This document shows, one piece after another, positions 5,761 through 11,150 of a stretch of 11,150 nt of DNA (its first letter is position 1; every line of letters begins with the position of its first letter). The stretch covers positions 1 through 11,150 of the forward strand of contig DBYC01000008.1 of NCBI GenBank assembly GCA_002310035.1, read 5' to 3'. Source of the DNA: a bacterium UBP6_UBA1196 (GTDB lineage Bacteria; UBP6; UBA1177). The notes beneath the pieces were generated by a model. It saw nothing but the letters and a program-made list of their open reading frames with translations, was not told the origin of the DNA and made no database searches. Position numbers and translations under genes: made by a program.

Positions 5761-7962
5761 ATGAAAAAATTCTTTTTATTTATTGCATTTTTTACCGCTT
5801 TGATTTTTGTCGTCAGCTGCGGCGGCAGTTCAAAGAACAACAACAATGAAAATCCTGACACCGGTGAAAATGTGACCGACGAAGACACGGCCGATACCGG
5901 TTCGACTGACACAGACAAGTCTGACAACGACACCGGTTCGACTGACGCTGATTCCGGAGACAAAACCGATTCGGAAGATGACGCTGATACGGCGCATGAC
6001 GATGCTGACACAACTCCGGTCTCTGATGACGATGCTGACAGCGGCAATACCGAAATTGAGAATAAAGATATCTACCTGGGTATCATCGGATTCGACAAAG
6101 AATTGTTTGTCAAAGAGATCGGCCTGCTGGATAGTTCAACTGCCGACAGTTACACAAGTTTTCCTGAAGCACTCACCTACAACAGTTATGATTCCCACAT
6201 TCTCTATTATGCAGATTATACCGCGCTTGAAATGATGCGCGACAGTCTGATGTCCTCTGAGCCGGAAAGGGTGTTTTTGATTACAATGATCCCCTCATTT
6301 CCTGACCAATTACCACTCGATGACAACAACTACAATCCCGCACACTACGGCAGTAATGATGAATACCTCAATGCTCTTCACGACAGGATCATCAACGAAA
6401 AAATACACGGAAAAAAAGTTGAGGCCTACACAATAGGCTGGAATTCAAGCGACAGCGAAGTAATAGAGAATATGAAAAAGTTATCAAGTTGCGACTCCGA
6501 CAGCGAAAATTGCGACGACTATGTCTTTACCGCTTCTAATTATGACGAAATGTCCAACAATTTAGAAACCATATCCACAAAAATCTATTCCAGCTACAAA
6601 CTTGTAAACCTTGATGTCAAACTACCGGGATACAAAAACGGTCAGCGCCTGCGCTTTGCATTCGATACTTATTCTGATTCTCACCTCTACATTGAAGCGA
6701 CATACCACAGCGCCGACGGAAAAACCCTCGAGAATATCACCTACCACGGTCTTACCGGCAACACCTCGATCGCTACCGGTTCCCCCGATGGAGATTCTCA
6801 CCGTTTCCTGTTTGAAGATCTTAAATATGAAGGCGGAAAAAAACCTCTCTCCGATATTGACAGCAGCAGGATAACGCTTTGGAAAGAAACGAGCTCAGGC
6901 AGATGGGAGAAAGAGCCTGCGTTCGATCATTCGTATCTTGGCGGCAATAAGCAAAACACTTTGATAATGTTACTTCTGGATACCAGCAGCGGGAACAGCT
7001 ATTTAGTTGCGACGACTAAAGGACGGAAGTTTGTAGATACCCTTATTAGCGGAAATACTGATACAGCAGCAGAAGAATGCCGTACAGTCAACGGGAATTG
7101 GAATAATGAGCAAACGATGTGCTGGAGAAACATGGACTGCTCTGAAATACCAGCGACTACAAGCTGGAACGAAACTTCACGGATAAAGCAGACATGGACC
7201 GGCACTTCCTGGCAGCCGGAGGCGATATCGGTTTACGATGATACTCCCGACAGTAACTCCTGCCGTTACACATGCAAATTCGGCACAGCGTGGGACGGCT
7301 CAGTGTGTGTGACACCGACAAAGTGTTATCCGAAAAATCCTTGTGACAGTATCGACAATTCAACAGGGAACTGCACAGAACAAGAAATCTCTGACGAGTA
7401 TGGCGAACTGATTGAAACGACCTACATCTGCGGCTGCCAACAGGGTTCCTTATGGAACGGAAATGATTTTCTGTGCAAACAGATCCCGGCAACATTTTCG
7501 GAATGCAACACTACAAGCACGACATCTTTATCGTTCCCGTGCAAGGAAACTAATTATATCTGGTCGGAACTCTATGGCAAGATGACATGGCAGCAGGCGA
7601 AGAACCATTGCGACAGTTTGAACTCATTAAATTACGCCGGTTTCAGCAGCGGGTGGCATTTGCCGACAATTGACGAACTCAGAACATTAATCAAAAACTG
7701 CGACAAAACAATAACAGGCGGCACCTGCAAAATCACAGACAATTGTTCGTCTCCTAGCTGCGGGACTTGGGACGACTGCTCCTGTCAACAATCAGCAAGC
7801 CCGAAATACAGCAAATTCAAAGATAAAGATATATTGTGGTCTTCTACTGCTGTTTCGAATTATAGTGCTACGGATCTTGCATGGTTCGTGGATTTCAGCC
7901 AGGGCCAGGTAAGCAACATGGGTAAGGCTGGATACACTCAATTCAGGTGCGTAAGAAAGTAA
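5761..7962 (+). CDS. Large lipoprotein: D/S/T-rich linker, vWA-like region, Cys-rich EGF-like region, DUF1566-like C-terminus
   Basis: This 733-aa lipoprotein is probably displayed at the cell surface or outer membrane. MKKFFLFIAFFTALIFVVSC is a lipoprotein signal with lipidated Cys20. Residues 29-102 form an Asp/Ser/Thr-rich linker built from repeated TGSTD and DDAD units. Residues 103-281 resemble part of a von Willebrand A domain (DIYLGIIGFD at 103, VFLITMIPSF at 171, VEAYTIGWN at 220), but the first strand and the metal-binding residues are missing. About 439-575 is Cys-rich, with an EGF-like stretch (CYPKNPC at 522 through CGCQQGSLWNG). About 600-733 is a DUF1566-like domain (WHLPTIDELRTLI at 632, LWSST at 692, FRCVRK at the end). 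The ATG at 5761 is preferred over an in-frame ATG at 5749, because GGAG 5752-5755 fits it and it starts the signal peptide cleanly. The ligand is unknown. Confidence 0.87.
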   Translation: MKKFFLFIAFFTALIFVVSCGGSSKNNNNENPDTGENVTDEDTADTGSTDTDKSDNDTGSTDADSGDKTDSEDDADTAHDDADTTPVSDDDADSGNTEIENKDIYLGIIGFDKELFVKEIGLLDSSTADSYTSFPEALTYNSYDSHILYYADYTALEMMRDSLMSSEPERVFLITMIPSFPDQLPLDDNNYNPAHYGSNDEYLNALHDRIINEKIHGKKVEAYTIGWNSSDSEVIENMKKLSSCDSDSENCDDYVFTASNYDEMSNNLETISTKIYSSYKLVNLDVKLPGYKNGQRLRFAFDTYSDSHLYIEATYHSADGKTLENITYHGLTGNTSIATGSPDGDSHRFLFEDLKYEGGKKPLSDIDSSRITLWKETSSGRWEKEPAFDHSYLGGNKQNTLIMLLLDTSSGNSYLVATTKGRKFVDTLISGNTDTAAEECRTVNGNWNNEQTMCWRNMDCSEIPATTSWNETSRIKQTWTGTSWQPEAISVYDDTPDSNSCRYTCKFGTAWDGSVCVTPTKCYPKNPCDSIDNSTGNCTEQEISDEYGELIETTYICGCQQGSLWNGNDFLCKQIPATFSECNTTSTTSLSFPCKETNYIWSELYGKMTWQQAKNHCDSLNSLNYAGFSSGWHLPTIDELRTLIKNCDKTITGGTCKITDNCSSPSCGTWDDCSCQQSASPKYSKFKDKDILWSSTAVSNYSATDLAWFVDFSQGQVSNMGKAGYTQFRCVRK
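5893..6040 (+). repeat. Degenerate short repeats encoding the Asp/Ser/Thr linker
   Basis: An 18-nt unit (GAYACCGGTTCGACTGAC) occurs at 5893-5910 and 5929-5946, spaced 36 nt apart. A 15-nt unit (ATGACGATGCTGACA) occurs at 5996-6010 and 6026-6040, spaced 30 nt apart. All spacings keep the reading frame. The pattern suggests linker growth by local duplication and possible length variation between strains. Confidence 0.75.
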
Positions 7963-8016
7963 CGCTTCGACACGATCTGCTGAATCAACAATCATACCAT
8001 TCTATAAGTTCATCAG

Positions 8017-8030
8017 CCGCTTTGCTGCGG
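8017..8030. other. Small GC hairpin in the lipoprotein-HU intergenic region
   Basis: CCGC (8017-8020) and GCGG (8027-8030) flank a 6-nt loop about 55 nt after the lipoprotein stop. No T-run follows on either strand, so it is not a classical terminator. It may protect the 3' end of the lipoprotein mRNA. The rest of 7963-8073 shows nothing else recognisable. Confidence 0.3.
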
Positions 8031-8067
8031 AATTCTGAGAATCCAACAGTAATTCAAAAATCAGGGC

Positions 8068-8099
8068 AAAAAAAAACGGCCACCCGAAGGTGACCGTTT
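8068..8099 (-). terminator. Rho-independent terminator of the HU gene
   Basis: On the minus strand an 11-bp stem (8099-8089 with 8084-8074, one G-U wobble) closes a UUCG loop and runs straight into nine T residues (8076-8068). This is a textbook intrinsic terminator, 23 nt past the HU stop. On the plus strand the same stem is followed by TTTAAAATT, so it may also weakly stop transcripts coming from the lipoprotein gene. Confidence 0.9.
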
Positions 8100-8121
8100 A
8101 AAATTCAATTAGAAACGAAAA

Positions 8122-8442
8122 TTAAAGTTCGTTCTTGAAAACAGGTGTCGGTTTGAAAGAAACTGTCTTCGTTGCGGGGATTTTGATCTCTTCGCGGGTC
8201 TTCGGGTTGATACCTTTGCGAGCTTTTCTTTCGTTTACTTTGAAAGTTCCTACGCCGTTAAGGCTGAGTTTTTTCTCAGAAATGACAGTATCCTTAAGGA
8301 TAGCTGTGAAAACATCGTAAAGCTCCTTAGCCTGATCGTTCGTAAGAGCGACAGATTTAACAGTTTCTTTAATTTTCTTAACGAAATCTGTTTTTGTCGT
8401 TGCTACCAGATACTCTCTTTTTTTCTTTGATGCTTTTGCCAT
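8122..8442 (-). CDS. HU/IHF-family nucleoid DNA-binding protein with basic N-terminal extension
   Basis: HU-type proteins dimerise, bend DNA and compact the nucleoid. In this 106-aa product the HU core begins at about residue 16 (TKTDFVKKIKE). It shows the dimerising helices, the GVGTFKVNERKARKG turn and start of the DNA-binding arm (63-77), INPKTREEIKIPATKTVSF at the arm and its return (78-96), and a short tail. The core is close to the usual 90 residues. The extra N-terminal stretch of about 15 residues (MAKASKKKREYLVATTK) is rich in Lys/Arg and unusual for classical HU. I chose the ATG at 8442-8440 because GGAG lies 6 nt upstream; an in-frame ATG at 8454 would leave no ribosome binding site. 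It is a single-gene unit with its own promoter and terminator. Confidence 0.95.
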   Translation of the reverse strand: MAKASKKKREYLVATTKTDFVKKIKETVKSVALTNDQAKELYDVFTAILKDTVISEKKLSLNGVGTFKVNERKARKGINPKTREEIKIPATKTVSFKPTPVFKNEL

Positions 8443-8481
8443 AAGACTCTCCATTGCAAAAAGTTTACAAACAACGCGGGC

Positions 8482-8509
8482 ATTTTATGGGCGTGATATC
8501 CGTTGTCAA
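8482..8509 (-). promoter_or_regulatory. Strong sigma70-type promoter of the HU gene
   Basis: On the minus strand a perfect TTGACA (8509-8504) and TAAAAT (8487-8482) lie 16 nt apart. A GC-rich discriminator (GCCCGCG) follows, a feature linked to growth-rate and ppGpp control in other bacteria. The predicted start is near 8475, about 33 nt before the ATG. Five A/T tracts sit immediately upstream. Confidence 0.8.
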
Positions 8510-8510
8510 A

Positions 8511-8560
8511 TTTTTTTCTGCAAAATTGAGCGATTTTTTTGAAGTTTTTGCTTATTTTTT
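8511..8560 (-). promoter_or_regulatory. Phased A-tracts upstream of the HU promoter (bent DNA / UP-element-like)
   Basis: Runs of A (minus strand) lie at 8511-8517, 8534-8540, 8545-8549 and 8555-8560, with an AATTTT tract at 8522-8527. Their centres are 10 to 12.5 bp apart, close to the helical repeat, and they directly abut the -35 box. Such phasing bends DNA, and A-tracts at this position can bind the RNA polymerase alpha C-terminal domain. The remaining 8561-8667 is AT-rich with no convincing terminator for the isomerase operon. Confidence 0.6.
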
Positions 8561-8667
8561 CAAAAAACAGCGCTTTTTGCCGGATTTTGCCTACACCGAA
8601 GCACAAAAAACGGAAAAAATCCCTTAAAAAAACATCTTGATTACAACTTTTTTATGAATGGAAAAAA

Positions 8668-9597
8668 TCAGAGAAGAATATCGATCTTGCTTTCGCTGCG
8701 TTTCTTTTTCAGCCATGTCTGGAACATTTTTTCGACATTGCGCTGGAAATAAATGTTCCGCAGCATTTCGTACGATTCGTTGTATGAGGGAGGATCGTGT
8801 TTCTCGACCTTGTCAAGCTTCACGATATGCCAGCCGTAACGCGTCCTGAACGGTTCGCTTATCTCGCCTTCCTTCATTTCGGCAAGTCTTTCCGAAAATT
8901 CGGGAACCATATCACGCGCCGCGAAAGTTCCCAGAGATCCACCGTTAGCAGCCGAACCGTCCTGCGAATAGGATTTCGCCGCCTCTGCAAAAGTCATTTT
9001 CTGGTCGGTTATCTCCTTGCGGACAGCCGAAACGGCATCCTTTATCTCGGCATCATTGCTTTCGTTAGCCTGCATGATTATGTGCGATGCAGTGAAATAA
9101 AGCTCCTGTTCCTTGCTGAACTCCTTCTCGTAAATATCGCGCAAAGCCCTTTCATCGACGTCCATCGTAACGATTATCCTTTTTTTCAGCTTCAGAAGCA
9201 GCAGCTGCTCTTTCAGGACCTCTTCGCGGTAGACCTGAAAAGTCATATCGTTTTTAGCAAGTTCCTTTTCAAACTCCTCACGCGTCATTCTGTTCTGCGC
9301 AAGAACGGAAGCGGCTGCAGAATCAAGTTCCTCGTCGGTTACCTGAATGTCCAGATTTTTAGCCTCTTCCTTCGCGAGAGCGTTGTTTATCAGCTGTTCT
9401 ATCAGCTTGTCCTTCCTTTCAAGGACCGCCTGTGTGGAAACACTTTCCGGATTATCGAAACGGAGAAGTTTCTTGCAGTCGTAGATCGTGTAGACTTTGC
9501 CGTTCACGCGGACGACCATCTTGTTCACAAGTTCTTCCCCTGCGTAAACCGCAATAAACTGAAACAAAAGGAATATGCAGATAAAAAGTTTGCGCAT
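8668..9597 (-). CDS. SurA-like periplasmic chaperone / parvulin peptidyl-prolyl isomerase
   Basis: This is a 309-aa secreted protein with a cleavable signal peptide (1-19, MRKLFICIFLLFQFIAVYA). The SurA N-terminal domain (about 25-140) starts with MVVRVNGKVYTIYDCKKL and includes LIEQLINNALAKEEAKNLDI (65-84). A single parvulin domain follows (about 165-264): FTASHIIM (168-175), TFAEAAKSYSQDGSAANGGSLG (202-223), MVPEFSERLAEMKEGEISEPF (230-250) and YGWHIVKLDKV (254-264). A C-terminal helix (274-300) would complete the SurA core. E. coli SurA has two parvulin domains; one is common elsewhere. It probably helps outer-membrane proteins fold in the periplasm. It is the second gene of a two-gene operon, 8 nt after the lipoprotein isomerase. 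AAGG before the ATG overlaps that gene's stop region. Confidence 0.92.
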   Translation of the reverse strand: MRKLFICIFLLFQFIAVYAGEELVNKMVVRVNGKVYTIYDCKKLLRFDNPESVSTQAVLERKDKLIEQLINNALAKEEAKNLDIQVTDEELDSAAASVLAQNRMTREEFEKELAKNDMTFQVYREEVLKEQLLLLKLKKRIIVTMDVDERALRDIYEKEFSKEQELYFTASHIIMQANESNDAEIKDAVSAVRKEITDQKMTFAEAAKSYSQDGSAANGGSLGTFAARDMVPEFSERLAEMKEGEISEPFRTRYGWHIVKLDKVEKHDPPSYNESYEMLRNIYFQRNVEKMFQTWLKKKRSESKIDILL

Positions 9598-9605
9598 CGC
9601 CGGCC

Positions 9606-10733
9606 TTATTGTTTATCTGGAACTTTCTTGTCGTTATTGTTCAGCTGAATTTTAATATTGCTGTTTCCTTCAGGTTTTACACCGTTCTTTTCCATTTCCT
9701 GCTGCTGCTGTTTAAGCTTTTTGATCTGATCGGCAGAAAGAAGATGATCCTTTAATTTGAGCTTCTGGCTTTTGTCGAAATTGTCCGATGCGTCCTTTGC
9801 GCTCTGTGAAACGGAGATCTCGATCGCCATAGCCGCTTCCTTGTTGAACTTGTAGCCGAGCTCTTTCTTGATACCGTCGACAATGTCTTCGAAAGAAGTT
9901 TTTCTCTTTTCTGTTTTCAGAGTATTTTCGATCGAGTTTTTGACATCCTCGAAGCTTCTCTCGATTTTTTCCTTTCTTCCGGTCAGTTTAATGACATGAA
10001 AACCGTATTCGGACTCGACCGGATCGCTTATGTCACCGACTTCTTTCAAAGCGAAAGCGCCGTCGCTGAACTCTTTGACCATTTTGCCGCCTTCTTCAGT
10101 TCTCTCGAAATAACCGAGATCTCCGCCTCTTTTCTTGGAACCTTCGTCTTCACTGTATTTCTCTGCAAGTTTCGCGAAGCTGCCCATGTCTTTAGCAGCT
10201 TTTCTAGCTTCGTCGGCAACTTTCGCAGCAAGTTTCTTTGCAGCTTCTTTGTCGCGGCCTTCGGTTACCTTAATAAGAATATGACTCGCTTTTACTTTTT
10301 CCGGCGTGTTGAACGTGTCTTTCTTTTCTTCGTAATATTTTTTCATTTCATCTTCGGAAATTTTGAGCGATTCTTCAATCTGTGTCTTGAGTTTTGTGCC
10401 GCTGTAGTATCTCGCGATCGTGTTCTTTATCTGTGAAAGAAGAAGCGGATCGTCAAGCGCGCCGTCCTTGATCGCCTTCATGGCTACAAGCTCGGCTTCG
10501 ACTATCTTGGACATAAGTTCTTCTTTCCTTTCGGGAGTATTGTAACGGCTTTTGATATAGTCGTTGAAACTGTCGACATATGTTTTTACATATTTATCTG
10601 AAATTTTAACGCCGCCGAACTCAGCAACGGTCTTGCCGCTGTTGTCTTCCGGATAAAGATTTACGTTTCCCTTGTCGCATGAGCACGACACGCATACAAA
10701 AACAGCACAAACAAAAAGAAAAATTTTTTTCAT
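9606..10733 (-). CDS. Lipoprotein parvulin peptidyl-prolyl isomerase (PrsA/SurA-like)
   Basis: This 375-aa isomerase carries a lipoprotein-type signal (MKKIFLFVCAVFVCVSC, probable lipidated Cys17; Cys at -3 is atypical, and Cys19 is a second candidate). A SurA/PrsA-like N-terminal region (about 34-140, TVAEFGGVKISDKYVKTYV) leads into one parvulin domain at 145-253. That domain has KVKASHILIKV, FAKLAEKYSEDEGSKKRGGDLGYF (186-209), VKEFSDGAFALKEVGDIS (219-236) and YGFHVIKLTGR. The C-terminal tail (about 300-375) is Lys/Gln/Asn-rich and looks unstructured. It would assist folding of exported proteins while tethered to a membrane. A near-perfect TAGGAGGT ribosome binding site precedes the ATG. It is co-transcribed with the SurA-like gene 8 nt downstream. 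Confidence 0.92.
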   Translation of the reverse strand: MKKIFLFVCAVFVCVSCSCDKGNVNLYPEDNSGKTVAEFGGVKISDKYVKTYVDSFNDYIKSRYNTPERKEELMSKIVEAELVAMKAIKDGALDDPLLLSQIKNTIARYYSGTKLKTQIEESLKISEDEMKKYYEEKKDTFNTPEKVKASHILIKVTEGRDKEAAKKLAAKVADEARKAAKDMGSFAKLAEKYSEDEGSKKRGGDLGYFERTEEGGKMVKEFSDGAFALKEVGDISDPVESEYGFHVIKLTGRKEKIERSFEDVKNSIENTLKTEKRKTSFEDIVDGIKKELGYKFNKEAAMAIEISVSQSAKDASDNFDKSQKLKLKDHLLSADQIKKLKQQQQEMEKNGVKPEGNSNIKIQLNNNDKKVPDKQ

Positions 10734-10754
10734 AACAACCTCCTAAAAAAATAC

Positions 10755-10778
10755 AAAAAATTCCCGCACGAAGCGGAA
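10755..10778 (-). promoter_or_regulatory. Terminator-like hairpin in the leader of the isomerase operon
   Basis: On the minus strand TTCCGC (10778-10773) pairs with GCGGGAA (10767-10761, one bulged G) around a 5-nt loop. Six T residues (10760-10755) follow and, after TGTA, seven more. It lies between the predicted transcription start (about 10780) and the ribosome binding site. It could be an attenuator or a 5'-terminal stem that stabilises the mRNA. Confidence 0.5.
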
Positions 10779-10786
10779 AAGACGCA

Positions 10787-10816
10787 ATATTAAAGTCCAA
10801 ACTTAATTTAAGTCAA
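10787..10816 (-). promoter_or_regulatory. Candidate promoter of the isomerase operon
   Basis: On the minus strand TTGACT (10816-10811) and TAATAT (10792-10787) lie 18 nt apart, with 5/6 and 4/6 consensus matches. The palindrome ACTTAA-T-TTAAGT (10801-10813) covers the spacer and touches the -35 box, and could be a repressor site. It is divergent from the rpsT promoter. Confidence 0.5.
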
Positions 10817-10830
10817 GAATAGTTTAAAAC

Positions 10831-10858
10831 TTGACATCGAAACTTTTTTGCGTATAAA
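10831..10858 (+). promoter_or_regulatory. Strong sigma70-type promoter of rpsT
   Basis: A perfect TTGACA (10831-10836) and TATAAA (10853-10858) lie 16 nt apart and are followed by a GC-rich discriminator (AGGGCGG). In enterobacteria this arrangement marks ribosomal promoters under ppGpp control; here that is inference. The predicted start near 10865 gives a leader of about 44 nt. Confidence 0.8.
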
Positions 10859-10908
10859 AGGGCGGTTTTTTGGTTCCGTGAGACTTAAATTTATGAATGG
10901 AGGATATT

Positions 10909-11150
10909 TTGGCTCACCACAGATCGGCAAAAAAAAGAATTAGAACAAGTGAAAAAAGAAGACTTTACAACCGTTCTATCAAATCAAGAGTAAAAACTTT
11001 CTCGCACTACTTCGAGGCAGCAGCTGAGACAGCTGAGAACCGCGAAGATGCAGTTGCAAAACTTAATACGGCAATAAGCGAAATCCAGAAAGCTGCAAGC
11101 AAAGGCGTTCTTCACAAAAATACAGCTGCAAGAAAGGTCGCAAGACTTGC
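10909..11150 (+). CDS. rpsT: Small-subunit ribosomal protein bS20 (3' end outside window)
   Basis: bS20 binds 16S rRNA early in 30S assembly. The 80 codons present cover nearly the whole protein (usually about 87 aa): AHHRSAKKRIRTSEKRR (2-18) is the basic N-terminus, and GVLHKNTAARKVARL (66-80) is the conserved C-terminal helix. I place the start at the TTG at 10909, because GGAGG (10899-10903) lies 5 nt upstream and the product then opens with the family's M-A-H/N pattern. An in-frame ATG at 10897 has no ribosome binding site and would overlap it. Escherichia coli rpsT also starts with UUG, where the weak start is part of autogenous repression. The gene has its own promoter, divergent from the isomerase operon. 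Confidence 0.96.
   Translation, partial: MAHHRSAKKRIRTSEKRRLYNRSIKSRVKTFSHYFEAAAETAENREDAVAKLNTAISEIQKAASKGVLHKNTAARKVARL

Noticed and set aside
5893..6040. Short repeats as a possible CRISPR or mobile element trace
   Set aside because: The repeats are in frame, degenerate and encode the acidic linker. There are no regular unique spacers and no terminal repeats.
5742..6047. A minus-strand Ser/Val-rich open frame opposite the lipoprotein linker
   Set aside because: It is the complement of the Asp/Thr repeat codons, which gives an artificial Ser/Val repeat. No start signal was seen.
8017..8030. The CCGC/GCGG hairpin as terminator of the lipoprotein gene
   Set aside because: No T-run follows on either strand, so it is listed only as a small hairpin.
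8403..8606. A 67-codon minus-strand open frame upstream of HU
   Set aside because: It covers the HU promoter and A-tracts, runs into HU in another frame, and has no ribosome binding site.
8797..9648. A 283-codon plus-strand open frame opposite the SurA-like gene
   Set aside because: It is a mirror of the codon bias of the real minus-strand gene, has no ribosome binding site or recognisable domain, and the opposite strand encodes a clear isomerase.

Overview
The window looks like a piece of chromosome from a diderm (Gram-negative) bacterium of moderate GC content. The evidence is two lipoproteins, three SurA/PrsA-type periplasmic chaperones and a probable LD-carboxypeptidase, beside housekeeping genes (purD, engB, soj-type parA, HU, rpsT). 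The large lipoprotein has an Asp/Ser/Thr-rich linker and a DUF1566-like end. That architecture reminds me of uncultured deltaproteobacteria-grade lineages, but the sequence does not let me name a taxon.

Layout. 1-602 (minus): 5' part of an S66-family LD-carboxypeptidase gene, running off the left edge. 699-1333 (minus): a RelB/DinJ-like antitoxin and RelE/ParE-like toxin pair with a 4-nt overlap. 1334-1532: intergenic region with divergent candidate promoters. 1533-2447 (plus): a membrane-anchored TPR protein. 2582-7962 (plus): five tightly packed genes (purD, engB, a small SurA-N-like secreted protein, a Soj-type parA, a 733-aa lipoprotein) behind one strong sigma70-type promoter. The gaps or overlaps are -20, -4, +12 and +11 nt, so they probably form one operon. 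8074-8099: an intrinsic terminator serving the minus strand. 8122-8442 (minus): an HU-family DNA-binding protein with its own strong promoter and phased A-tracts upstream. 8668-10733 (minus): two parvulin-type peptidyl-prolyl isomerase genes, 8 nt apart. 10909-11150 (plus): rpsT, cut off at the right edge, with a UUG start and a strong promoter divergent from the isomerase operon. No intergenic gap exceeds 300 bases.

How the genes work together. There are three themes: envelope protein folding (three SurA/PrsA relatives), DNA organisation (HU, ParA), and core growth functions (purine synthesis, ribosome assembly GTPase, S20). I do not see a defence system, mobile element, CRISPR array or RNA gene. 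I also see no clear previously undescribed system. The observations most worth a second look are the ParA without ParB coupled to a lipoprotein carrying a degenerate vWA-like domain and a DUF1566 (C-type-lectin-like) end, the phased A-tracts upstream of the HU promoter, the recurring ATGGAG-N6-start arrangement at four genes, and the hairpin at the 5' end of the isomerase operon transcript.
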